Virus record (IMG/VR): IMGVR_UViG_3300033153_003921 | Coordinates: 1 to 24,623 of that record | Reading direction: 5' to 3' (one strand) | Source: a virus | Length of the DNA: 24,623 bases | Shown: piece after piece, positions 7,048 through 13,472 of the stretch | How positions within the stretch are numbered: position 1 is the first letter of the stretch | Layout of the letters: each line of letters starts with the position of its first letter | Program-made: the position numbers and the translations under genes | Notes under the pieces: generated by a model | What the model saw: only the letters and a program-made list of their open reading frames with translations | Database searches by the model: none | Told to the model about the DNA's origin: nothing

Positions 7048-7655
7048 AAAAAGGAAGTAAAATGAATAGATTGCAACGAAAGAGAATTAGGGATGGAATG
7101 AATAATCCAAGAACTAAAAAACTTCTTAGTGATAGCAAGAAAGGAGATAAGAATCCCATGAAAAGACCAGAAGTTAGAAAGAGGGTGGGATTGTCGAGTA
7201 GGGGATTACGTAGAGGTAAACTTAATGGTAATTGGAGTGGTGGAACCAAAGATTATACTTGTGAGTTTTGTGGTAAAACGTTTCATGGATATTTTAAAAG
7301 ATTTTGCTGTCACAAATGTTATTCTAAATGGTTAATAGGAAAAAATATTGGTGAGAACTCTAGTAGGTGGAAAGGGGGAGTAACAAGTTTGGCATTATTA
7401 ATAAGACATCTTCCAGAAATGAGGGTGTGGAAAAGTAAGGTTTTTGAGAGAGACAATTGGACTTGCCAAACCTGTAGTGTTAGGGGGGTATTTCTTAATG
7501 CACACCATAAATATCCATTCAGTGAAATAATTAAAGAAAATAATATTAAATCTACTAACGATGCTAGGAATTGTGAATTTCTTTGGGATACAGACAATGG
7601 AGTTACTTTGTGTGTGGCCTGTCATAATCTAACCAAGGGGAGGAAATTTAAATGA
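7044..7655 (+). CDS. HNH homing endonuclease with NUMOD-like and zinc-finger DNA-binding modules
   Basis: This 203-residue free-standing nuclease probably cuts viral DNA lacking the gene. Residues about 29-67 carry NUMOD3-like basic repeats (SKKGDKNPMKRPEVRKRVG, then GKLNGNWSGG), echoed at 103-112 by GENSSRWKGG. A Cys-rich finger follows: CEFCGKTF (73-80) with CCHKC (88-92). The HNH core is CQTCSVRGVFLNAHHKYPF (141-159) and NGVTLCVACHNL (185-196): AHH supplies the metal/catalytic histidines and two CxxC pairs hold a structural zinc. ATG 7044 (ATGA overlap with the previous peptide) is chosen; 7062 is the alternative. Its 3' end also overlaps the next ATG (7652), so it sits neatly between genes rather than in an intron. 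Confidence 0.85.
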   Translation: MKKGSKMNRLQRKRIRDGMNNPRTKKLLSDSKKGDKNPMKRPEVRKRVGLSSRGLRRGKLNGNWSGGTKDYTCEFCGKTFHGYFKRFCCHKCYSKWLIGKNIGENSSRWKGGVTSLALLIRHLPEMRVWKSKVFERDNWTCQTCSVRGVFLNAHHKYPFSEIIKENNIKSTNDARNCEFLWDTDNGVTLCVACHNLTKGRKFK

Positions 7656-7930
7656 GCATCCTCGTAGATCCAGTAACAAAACAGAGAATAGTTTATCAAG
7701 AAAATATCGGAGATTTACAATACGCCGTAGTTGGCGGTTCATCAGTTAGTACTCAGGTAATACCAAAGATAGGATTAAGTGCTAGACAACAAATGAATTT
7801 GGGTCGTTCAAACGCTCTACAAGGAACAATCCCCGGAATAATGGGTGAAAAAGAATTTAATATAGGAATAACTGGAGAAAACACTCAAACAACCGCACGA
7901 CACAATATAGTTAGGAGAGTAGAAGTATGA
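7652..7930 (+). CDS. Hypothetical 92-aa protein in head region
   Basis: It starts by ATGA overlap with the HNH gene and ends by ATGA overlap with the 7927 gene. There is a short Gly-rich N-terminal half (GDLQYAVVGGSS) and a C-terminal part with GLSARQQMNLGRSNALQG and ITGENTQTTARHNIVRR. No membrane segment. No family is recognised; small virion or head-accessory protein is suggested by location only. Confidence 0.5.
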   Translation: MSILVDPVTKQRIVYQENIGDLQYAVVGGSSVSTQVIPKIGLSARQQMNLGRSNALQGTIPGIMGEKEFNIGITGENTQTTARHNIVRRVEV

Positions 7931-8265
7931 CTGATGAAATACATAGAAAAAAAGAATTTAGAATTCAGATGGATCCAAATTCCGACTTTCAAACAGGACG
8001 AGTAATAGGAAAACTTAACAGTATAATAGTTGATTCAAACGAAGAAATATCTATAACAATAACAAGTTCACTTGGGTATCTAATATTTCATAATTCTCAA
8101 ACCAAGGGTGTTAATTATTTTGCACCAAGAGCAGTACTTCAGGGTTCGAAAGCAAACCTAATAGTACAAGACCAATTTGACAAATTTAAGCTAGACGAGT
8201 CGTTAGATATTCGCGTAAGTGGTCCAAATAACGCATTAGTTATAGTAATACTACGAATTGACTGA
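7927..8265 (+). CDS. Hypothetical beta-rich 112-aa protein, probable virion component
   Basis: After a charged start the protein is a succession of short alternating hydrophobic strands (GRVIGKLNSIIVD, ISITITSSLGYLIFH, ALVIVILRID), consistent with an all-beta fold. It is coupled to the 7652 gene by ATGA and is the last gene before the 8333 promoter. A capsid-surface or neck role fits the position but no family is recognised. Confidence 0.5.
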   Translation: MTDEIHRKKEFRIQMDPNSDFQTGRVIGKLNSIIVDSNEEISITITSSLGYLIFHNSQTKGVNYFAPRAVLQGSKANLIVQDQFDKFKLDESLDIRVSGPNNALVIVILRID

Positions 8266-8271
8266 TTATTT

Positions 8272-8319
8272 TTAATATATATAAGGTAAATCAATATATT
8301 TAAATGAGTTCTTATATAG
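8272..8319 (+). promoter_or_regulatory. AT-rich archaeal promoter region before the head-maturation operon
   Basis: Three TATA-like boxes lie in a row: TAATATATATAAGG (8273-8286), AATATATTTAAAT (8293-8305) and CTTATATAGA (8311-8320). The middle one is best placed (about 33 bases before ATG 8333) for a short-leader transcript. Which one is used cannot be told from sequence. Confidence 0.55.
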
Positions 8320-8332
8320 ATAAGTAGTTTAT

Positions 8333-8428
8333 ATGGCAAATAGAGATGGAACAGGACCCAACGGAGAGGGGCCACGAACCGGAAGGGGGATGGGAGATTG
8401 TCCGATAGAACCAAAAGAGGAAGAATAA
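8333..8428 (+). CDS. DUF5320-like microprotein (31 aa)
   Basis: The sequence MANRDGTGPNGEGPRTGRG, then MGDC, closely matches the N-terminal signature of DUF5320 proteins (typically M-x-x-x-D-x-T-G-P-x-G-x-G-P-x-T-G-R-G-M-G-x-C). Those are small proteins common in anaerobic prokaryotes whose function is unknown. Here only the signature plus a short acidic tail remains. It is the first gene after the promoter region and its stop overlaps the protease start (TAATG). Confidence 0.7.
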   Translation: MANRDGTGPNGEGPRTGRGMGDCPIEPKEEE

Positions 8429-9330
8429 TGGAAAATTTAATATTAGAGTACTTTGTGCCAATTGAATCTAGTGCAGAATTAGATGGAGAATTTATTATTA
8501 ATGGAATTGCTATTAATGAGACCACTACATCAAACGGACACAAGTTCATTGGCGAAGAATTAAGTAAGGCAGCTAATACTTTAATCGGAGTACCATTACT
8601 CAAAGACCATAATAATTCTGTAGACTCCATAATAGGAAAAGTAAATGTGGCACACTGGGACGAGGCGCTAAGAAATATTCCTTTTAATGCGGTAGTTAAG
8701 GATCCGAAAGTAAAACAATTAATTCGAGATGGGCTACTTAATACTGTAAGTGTGGGTGCAAACGTAAGACCAGAAGACATCGAAGAAACAGATGATGGAG
8801 ATATTATACCACACAATATAGAATTTAAAGAACTAAGCGTAGTGGCAGTACCAGCAGATGGTGGAGCAACTTTTAGTGTAGCATTAAATAATGCCTACAA
8901 ATCACACTCAATAAATGAGAATTCAATAAAAATTGAAAGGGGGGATAATATGACAGAAGAAGAAAAAACAGAATCTGTAGCTGATGAAACCACAAAGGTA
9001 GAAACCGAAGAAACAAAACCAGAAGCAGAACCAGAAGCAGAAGTTCCAGTAGACGATGAAGAGAAAGCACTTGATGAATCAATCAGGGCACTAAGAATCC
9101 GAGCTAAGAAAAAGACACTTTTAAAACTTCAGAATGCAGACGCAGACGAAGATGTAAAAGTAGAAACAGAGGAACCAAAAGCTGAAGAGGAAGTAAAGGA
9201 AGAGGTAAAAGAGGAAGAAGCCGAAGAAGAAGAGGAAGAGGAAGCAGAGGAAGTAGAAGAAAAAGGAGATTATGTTTTCACAGAAGGACATAATTCAATT
9301 GGAATTCAGAGAAAGTCATACGTTTATTAA
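8428..9330 (+). CDS. Prohead protease with C-terminal scaffold-like domain
   Basis: The protease cleaves scaffold/capsid delta sequences during head maturation. Residues 1-155 look like the HK97-type serine protease: GVPLLKDHNNSVDSIIGKV (54-72) with H61, NTVSVGANVRP (105-115) with S108, and EFKELSVVAVPADGG (132-146) with E135 as the probable third residue. Residues about 175-285 are extremely acidic and Glu-rich, with the basic patch RALRIRAKKKTLLKLQ, as expected for a scaffold; the C-terminus is a hydrophobic/aromatic tail (FTEGHNSIGIQRKSYVY). ATG 8428 is used because of TAATG coupling to the DUF5320-like gene; an earlier in-frame start lies inside that gene. It directly precedes the decoration and capsid genes. 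Confidence 0.85.
   Translation: MENLILEYFVPIESSAELDGEFIINGIAINETTTSNGHKFIGEELSKAANTLIGVPLLKDHNNSVDSIIGKVNVAHWDEALRNIPFNAVVKDPKVKQLIRDGLLNTVSVGANVRPEDIEETDDGDIIPHNIEFKELSVVAVPADGGATFSVALNNAYKSHSINENSIKIERGDNMTEEEKTESVADETTKVETEETKPEAEPEAEVPVDDEEKALDESIRALRIRAKKKTLLKLQNADADEDVKVETEEPKAEEEVKEEVKEEEAEEEEEEEAEEVEEKGDYVFTEGHNSIGIQRKSYVY
8950..9330 (+). CDS. Putative nested scaffolding protein from an internal start in the protease gene
   Basis: An in-frame ATG at 8950 (Met175 of the protease) is preceded by GAAAGGGGGGATAAT (8935-8949). This is nearly identical to the ribosome-binding site of the separate gene at 11558 (GAAAGGGGGTAAT before ATG). Starting there yields a 126-residue, highly acidic protein comprising exactly the scaffold-like domain. 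Lambda C/Nu3 is the well-known precedent for a scaffold nested in a protease gene. This is an inference from the site and the domain boundary, without expression evidence. Confidence 0.65.
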   Translation: MTEEEKTESVADETTKVETEETKPEAEPEAEVPVDDEEKALDESIRALRIRAKKKTLLKLQNADADEDVKVETEEPKAEEEVKEEVKEEEAEEEEEEEAEEVEEKGDYVFTEGHNSIGIQRKSYVY

Positions 9331-9795
9331 ATGGCAACAGCACAAATTTTAAGTAATCCATTAGGAGCACAAGCCGTATTAGATGGAGGTGTACCTAGAA
9401 CGATTACAGCAAAGGCATTAGAAACACTTTCTGGAGGACAATTCGTAATGTTTTCAGGTACCGCATTAGTAGTATCTGGAGTAGAAAGTTTCCAATCATC
9501 CGATATAACTGCAGCAGCTGCTATTGATGATTGCCGATGTAATGGTCTTGCATTAAACAATGCAGGTTCAGACGAGTGGGTAACAGTAGCAACACGAGGA
9601 GCATATCTATGTTCAGCGGGTGAAATCGTATCTGGAGGAACACAGGTAATTCATAATGAATCTGGTTGTGTGGCAAATCTATTGAACACTGGTTCGGTAG
9701 CGACTACAACAGTTGGACACACTCCAATCGGAAGAGCACTTACAACATCTGCATCTGGAACAGCGCTTTATGCTCTTATTAGTCTAAACTTATAA
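9331..9795 (+). CDS. Capsid decoration/cement-like protein
   Basis: This 154-residue, Ala/Gly/Thr-rich protein starts directly after the protease stop and lies directly before the capsid gene, the usual place for head-decoration proteins. The pattern ITAKALETLSGGQFVMFSG, then CNGLALNNAGSDEWVTVATRG and GHTPIGRALTTSASG resembles DUF2190-type or similar cement proteins, which are small beta-barrels containing G-x-x-V-T-V-A-x-x-G and P-I-G-x-A-L. No Shine-Dalgarno site is seen, so translation probably relies on coupling to the preceding stop. The class is fairly likely; exact family is not settled. Confidence 0.65.
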   Translation: MATAQILSNPLGAQAVLDGGVPRTITAKALETLSGGQFVMFSGTALVVSGVESFQSSDITAAAAIDDCRCNGLALNNAGSDEWVTVATRGAYLCSAGEIVSGGTQVIHNESGCVANLLNTGSVATTTVGHTPIGRALTTSASGTALYALISLNL

Positions 9796-9796
9796 A

Positions 9797-10651
9797 ATGG
9801 CAATGAATAAATTGAATGAGTATATAACTAGGGCAGACGGAACAGCAGGAGAAACTCTTATTCCACAACTAATATTACCAAAAGTAATTGATGAAGCAGA
9901 AAAGAATTTAATTCCTAGAGAAATGGCAGCATTTGTAATTGGACCATCTGAATTTAAGGGTAGCACAATGTACCTTGATTTAGAATCTCCAAACACAATG
10001 GATGTTCGAACAGTAGGAGAAGGAGCAGAAATACCATTAGATAATATGAGTTTTGATAGTGTTTCATTTACACCAGTTAAATATGGTGTAGCAATTAGAA
10101 TCACTAGAGAAATGATGGAGGATTCACAAGTAGCTTTATTAGAAAGAAATATTCGAGCAGCAGGAAGACGTTTTGCAGATAATGAGACTAATTTAATTTT
10201 AGCAATTTTAGATACAGCAAATGCAACCACAGCGGGTGGAGCAGCAGTAACAATTGCTAATATTGTGGAGTCTATTTATGATGTAAGATCTAATGATTAC
10301 CGTCCAACAGATTATCTTTTAGGGGAAGAACAATACTCCGGTTTAATGAATATTGATACTTTTGTAGAAGCTGACAAAGCTGGTAACACCACAATGATGG
10401 GTACCGGTAGAGTTGGAACTATTTTTGGATTAAATGTATCTACATTTAGTGCAAACGCAGGAGGAAATGCAGTAGCAACATCTGGTTATATCTTTGATAG
10501 AACCCAGGCTTACGCAATTGCAATCGCAAGAGACATCACTATGGAAAGTTTAACACTACCTACATATGATATGGAGGGAGCAGTTTTAACTCAAAGAATC
10601 GCAGTATCAGCTTTACGAACTAAAGCAATCTCTAAGATTACAACAGGATAA
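9797..10651 (+). CDS. Major capsid protein (HK97 fold)
   Basis: This 284-residue protein builds the icosahedral shell. Recognisable elements are the E-loop region (GSTMYLDLESPNTMDVRTVG, then EGAEIPLDN, about residues 55-84), the P-domain with YGVAIRITREMMEDSQVALL (about 96-115) followed by the long spine helix, and the A-domain with NAVATSGYIFDRTQAYAIAI (about 226-245). The end, AVLTQRIAVSALRTKAISKI, is typical of the family. There is no long N-terminal delta domain, which fits a separate or nested scaffold. The start follows the cement gene stop by one base; no Shine-Dalgarno site is visible despite the expected high expression. A promoter-like region follows the gene. Confidence 0.9.
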   Translation: MAMNKLNEYITRADGTAGETLIPQLILPKVIDEAEKNLIPREMAAFVIGPSEFKGSTMYLDLESPNTMDVRTVGEGAEIPLDNMSFDSVSFTPVKYGVAIRITREMMEDSQVALLERNIRAAGRRFADNETNLILAILDTANATTAGGAAVTIANIVESIYDVRSNDYRPTDYLLGEEQYSGLMNIDTFVEADKAGNTTMMGTGRVGTIFGLNVSTFSANAGGNAVATSGYIFDRTQAYAIAIARDITMESLTLPTYDMEGAVLTQRIAVSALRTKAISKITTG

Positions 10652-10657
10652 ATATAA

Positions 10658-10671
10658 GTATTTATACTAAA
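10658..10671 (+). promoter_or_regulatory. TATA-box promoter after the capsid gene
   Basis: GTATTTATACTAAA resembles the TATA boxes elsewhere in the window, notably the one at 14607-14616. Expected transcription start is near 10690, giving a leader of about 65 bases before ATG 10756, which has its own strong Shine-Dalgarno site. Confidence 0.5.
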
Positions 10672-10678
10672 ACGCAGT

Positions 10679-10746
10679 TTGGGGCTTCTGCTAAAATCAA
10701 TAACCCCCAGTCGCAAGACATCATTTTCAATAATTTGAAAAGGAGG
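10679..10746 (+). promoter_or_regulatory. Structured leader: two possible hairpins, one abutting the ribosome-binding site
   Basis: The first hairpin pairs TTGGGG (10679-10684) with CCCCAG (10705-10710). The second is a perfect 7-bp stem, TTTTCAA (10724-10730), loop TAAT, TTGAAAA (10735-10741), whose last base touches the GGAGG site (10742-10746) of the 10756 gene. This could modulate initiation or mark the capsid mRNA 3' end. It is structural inference only. Confidence 0.4.
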
Positions 10747-10755
10747 AAATAAGAA

Positions 10756-10989
10756 ATGGCAACACAAGCAGGCAGTTTAATAGGAACTGTCGATGGAATG
10801 GGAAAGGGCGTAGGAGCTAGCGATAACTTGGAGTTTAGCACTACTATTAAAGCACATTATGGTTCACCAGATGAAATACTTACTGGAAACATTGGAAGTG
10901 ACCTAATTAGAGATGTTGAAAATAACGACATCTATATGTGTGAAGCAGTCGGTGGCTCAGAGTGGATTAGATTAGTGTCAGGCACTTAA
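10756..10989 (+). CDS. Hypothetical 77-aa structural-type protein
   Basis: The start is supported by AAAAGGAGG with good spacing. The protein is Gly-rich with a beta-type pattern: GTVDGMGKGVGASDNLEFST, then GNIGSDLIRDVENNDIYMC and GGSEWIRLVSG. The ending, in which a short strand names a state then a Trp-containing strand closes, recalls small trimeric fibre or decoration domains. It has its own leader and promoter and starts a run of fibre-like genes. No family is recognised with certainty. Confidence 0.5.
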   Translation: MATQAGSLIGTVDGMGKGVGASDNLEFSTTIKAHYGSPDEILTGNIGSDLIRDVENNDIYMCEAVGGSEWIRLVSGT

Positions 10990-10990
10990 A

Positions 10991-11158
10991 ATGGTAGCTA
11001 ATTTAAGATTGAGAACTTTTGCTAGCGGAACAAATACTGGAGACTATGAAGGAGATCAAGCAGTTACATATTCTATATTATGCGGAGTTAGTGGAACTTC
11101 GACAATTCCTCTAAGATGTACGGACGATGGTACTTTACTTACATCGGGGGTTAATTAA
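10991..11158 (+). CDS. Small hypothetical protein (55 aa), fibre-module-like
   Basis: It starts one base after the previous stop and its own stop abuts the next ATG (11159). The protein is beta-rich: MVANLRLRTFASGTNTGDYE, then VTYSILCGVSGTSTIPLRC and DGTLLTSGVN. The ending is like the short repeats used in phage fibre and baseplate accessories. No Shine-Dalgarno site is seen, so coupling to upstream translation is likely. Function is unknown. Confidence 0.5.
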   Translation: MVANLRLRTFASGTNTGDYEGDQAVTYSILCGVSGTSTIPLRCTDDGTLLTSGVN

Positions 11159-11530
11159 ATGTCCCTCTCAACGATTGGCTCAATAGCTAATTTTATTCAA
11201 GAGAGTTTTAATAACGTACCCACTGGACTAAGTGGAGCAAACTTAGTCGCAGTAGTAGACATGAATAGACAACATGTAGCAAATTTTACGGGAGAATCAA
11301 TCGGTTCAAATAACATCGATATAGAATTCCAACCACCAATAGTAAATCTTTCTAAGGCTGATACAATTGATTTTGTACAAGGTCAAGCAGGTGGAGAAAA
11401 GTTATCACTCGGAGAATTAAGTGTGGAGGAGTCTGGAGAGGCTCAAAGTTCAGCATTTTGGAGACAATTAGCAGAATCTCAATTGAATGAGATAGGCAGA
11501 ACTACACAATTCACAAGAGTATTAGCTTAA
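11159..11530 (+). CDS. Hypothetical 123-aa structural-region protein
   Basis: It is directly coupled to the 55-aa gene. The middle of the protein is beta-rich (GANLVAVVDMNRQHVANFTG, then NNIDIEFQPPIVNLSKADTI) and the C-terminal third is helical (SAFWRQLAESQLNEIGRTTQ). No membrane segment and no recognised family. Its place among virion genes suggests a tail or head accessory. Confidence 0.5.
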   Translation: MSLSTIGSIANFIQESFNNVPTGLSGANLVAVVDMNRQHVANFTGESIGSNNIDIEFQPPIVNLSKADTIDFVQGQAGGEKLSLGELSVEESGEAQSSAFWRQLAESQLNEIGRTTQFTRVLA

Positions 11531-11557
11531 ACTTAAGTTAAACTGAAAGGGGGTAAT

Positions 11558-12022
11558 ATGGAAGAAAAATTAGGAATAAAAGGAAAAGTAGAATACGAAT
11601 TAAGAGATAAAGATGGAAATCTAAAAGATTCTGGAACTATCCCAAATGATATTACTGAATTAATGGATGCTCATGTAGCAGACCAAATGTCAGATAGTGG
11701 TGACGCACAAATAGGATGGATTGCATTAGGCACATCTTCTGGTGGTGGAACCACAAGTACAGATTTAGAATCCTATTTAGCAGGAACATTTTTAGCATTA
11801 AGTGGAACACTTCAGGGTACAGGTGGAGATGATAATGATGTAGTATATTCTGGTTATTGGGGCGCAGGAGTTGGCACAGACACTATTACAGAAGCGGGAA
11901 TATTTTTAGGTTCAGCAACTTCAAGAAGTGATTTAATGTGTTATAATGATGGTTTAAGTGTAAATAAAGGAGCAAACGATACTTTAAAAATAGATTGGAC
12001 AGTAACGTTTGGTGCTAGTTAG
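11558..12022 (+). CDS. Tail-fibre/baseplate accessory protein (154 aa)
   Basis: The ATG follows GAAAGGGGGTAAT, a strong ribosome-binding site. The layout matches a recurring phage fibre-accessory pattern: an opening EYELRDKDGNLKDSGTIPND (about residues 13-32), QIGWIALGTSSGG (about 51-63), a central Gly/Thr-rich part, then DTITEAGIFLGSATSR (about 108-123) and a closing strand LKIDWTVTFG. The ITE(A/F)G(I/L)F motif recurs in the protein at 20308, so the two may be distant paralogues. A structural role at the tail tip is inferred from this pattern and from neighbouring fibre genes. Confidence 0.6.
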   Translation: MEEKLGIKGKVEYELRDKDGNLKDSGTIPNDITELMDAHVADQMSDSGDAQIGWIALGTSSGGGTTSTDLESYLAGTFLALSGTLQGTGGDDNDVVYSGYWGAGVGTDTITEAGIFLGSATSRSDLMCYNDGLSVNKGANDTLKIDWTVTFGAS

Positions 12023-12030
12023 ATGTTTAA

Positions 12031-12966
12031 ATGGTAGATAAGAAAATAACAGAATTAACTGAATTAACATCTCCGGTAGATGATGATTTATTAGTAATAG
12101 TTGATGATGTAGTAGGAACACCAACAACAAAAAAAGTAACACTCGCAAATGTAGAGGCAAATATAAGTATTGATGCTTCACAAATAAGTGATTTTGATAC
12201 AGAAGTTTCTAATAATTCTGACGTAACATTGAACACAACCCATAGAGGTTTAACAAATAATCCACATTCTGTTGTTATTGGAGATTTAGATACTTCTACA
12301 CTTGTGCCATATTCAGATGCCACAGGTCCTGTTGACTTAGGAGAAAATAAACTCACTGCAAATGAGATAGATATTTTTAAAACTGCAACACATGGAGAAC
12401 TGCGTGTAGGAAACGACAACTCTACACCTAGTGATAATCTTGGAGGATATTTATATATTGGAAAGTTTGGAGCACCACAAGGTTCTGAAAATTCGGTAGG
12501 AGCTGTTTATTTTGAATCAAAGACTACTGATTCAATTACACATGTTGCAGGAGTTCAAGCGAATATTGTTGTTGGAAATACGACTCGGTCTTTAACAACT
12601 GGAAACTTAGATTTTTCAACTAAAGGCTCTGGGATGGATGACCCACGTTCAAGACTTAGAATGGATGAGAATGGTAACATAGGATTTGGTGGAACAATAA
12701 CAGATTTTGCTTTCACAGGAGCAGATATGGTTTTAAAGAATGGCAATTTAGGAATTGGAATAATAACTGCAGCCACAAAGTTACATGTAAACGGAGCAAT
12801 AACACAAACGGAATTAAGCGCAGACCCAACAAATCCAGCAGAAGGACAATCTGTTATATGGCAATCTGATGGAACTGGTTCAGGTGATGATGGAGATATT
12901 ATGATGAAAATAACTGCTGGAGCAACTACTAAGACAGTTACATTAGTTGATTTTAGCGAAGTTTAA
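12031..12966 (+). CDS. Tail fibre protein (311 aa)
   Basis: Tail fibres mediate host contact. The N-terminus KKITELTELTSPVDDDLLVI, followed by VDDVVGTPTTKKVTLAN, is a common virion-attachment motif of phage fibres. The middle contains repetitive beta-type sequence. NGNLGIGIITAATKLHVNGA (about residues 237-256) is the G-I-G-x-x-x-(A/P)-x-x-K-L-H-V-x-G motif common in fibres. The C-terminus (LSADPTNPAEGQSVIWQSDG, then GDDGDIMMKITAG and TLVDFS) is a recurrent phage fibre ending. ATG 12031 lies 9 bases after the previous stop. The 3' end overlaps the next start (TAATG at 12966). Confidence 0.8.
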   Translation: MVDKKITELTELTSPVDDDLLVIVDDVVGTPTTKKVTLANVEANISIDASQISDFDTEVSNNSDVTLNTTHRGLTNNPHSVVIGDLDTSTLVPYSDATGPVDLGENKLTANEIDIFKTATHGELRVGNDNSTPSDNLGGYLYIGKFGAPQGSENSVGAVYFESKTTDSITHVAGVQANIVVGNTTRSLTTGNLDFSTKGSGMDDPRSRLRMDENGNIGFGGTITDFAFTGADMVLKNGNLGIGIITAATKLHVNGAITQTELSADPTNPAEGQSVIWQSDGTGSGDDGDIMMKITAGATTKTVTLVDFSEV

Positions 12967-13472
12967 TGGTAGATACAATATTATTAGAATCAGGAGATAA
13001 ATTACTATTAGAATCAGGAAATTATATTTTATTAGAAATTCAAATATATTTACAAAATTTAAGTGATAATATAAATTTCTCAGATAGTTTATCTTCATCG
13101 GCAGAATTTAATAAACTTTTAAGTGATACCCAAACAATCGCAGATAGTCTTAGTCACCAAACAGAATTTAAAGTATTATTAGACGACCTACAATCTATTA
13201 CTGACGACTTATCTAGTCAAGTACAATTCAATGTTAATTTAGATGATAGTATTACTATAACTGACGACCTAACAGAAACACTAGAAACCCTAAAAAGAGT
13301 ATTATCTAAAATATATAAATTAAGACTGATTAAATACAATAAAATCCTAAAAACAGAGGGTGTAAAAAAGTTAGGTCTCATTCCGTACAATAAAATCTTG
13401 AAAACAAATAAACCAATCAAACTAAAAACAGACAAGGGAGGAATAATAAAAATATTACAGTATTCAATATAA
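12966..13472 (+). CDS. Repeat-containing tail-associated protein (168 aa)
   Basis: The N-terminus is TILLESGDKLLLESGNYILL, an internally repeated segment known from phage fibre-region proteins. It is followed by about four degenerate repeats of roughly 20-24 residues with the core L-S/D-D-x-I-x-x-(S/D)-D-x-L (NLSDNINFSDSLSSSAEFN, LLSDTQTIADSLSHQTEF, LLDDLQSITDDLSSQVQF, NLDDSITITDDLTETLE; residues about 33-117). The basic C-terminus repeats the unit YNKILKT twice (about 124-130 and 146-152). The gene is coupled to the fibre gene by TAATG. Its 3' end overlaps the BppU-like gene's noncanonical start. Likely an elongated oligomer on the tail; exact role is unknown. Confidence 0.6.
   Translation: MVDTILLESGDKLLLESGNYILLEIQIYLQNLSDNINFSDSLSSSAEFNKLLSDTQTIADSLSHQTEFKVLLDDLQSITDDLSSQVQFNVNLDDSITITDDLTETLETLKRVLSKIYKLRLIKYNKILKTEGVKKLGLIPYNKILKTNKPIKLKTDKGGIIKILQYSI

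Noticed and set aside
7044-7655. HNH genes as parts of group I/II introns or inteins
   Set aside because: Flanking genes appear complete, with no split reading frame, intron core or intein splice residues around either HNH gene.
8398-8427. Protease start at 8398
   Set aside because: It lies inside the DUF5320-like gene; ATG 8428 is stop-coupled (TAATG).
8139-8816. Long minus-strand open frame (225 codons)
   Set aside because: It lies antisense to the protease and 7927 genes, reads as low-complexity Ser/Leu/Ile, has no ribosome site or promoter, and would need a transcript opposite to every other gene.
9050-9280. Glu-rich region as a separate nucleic-acid or chromatin protein
   Set aside because: It is in frame with the protease and its position and composition are better explained as scaffold.
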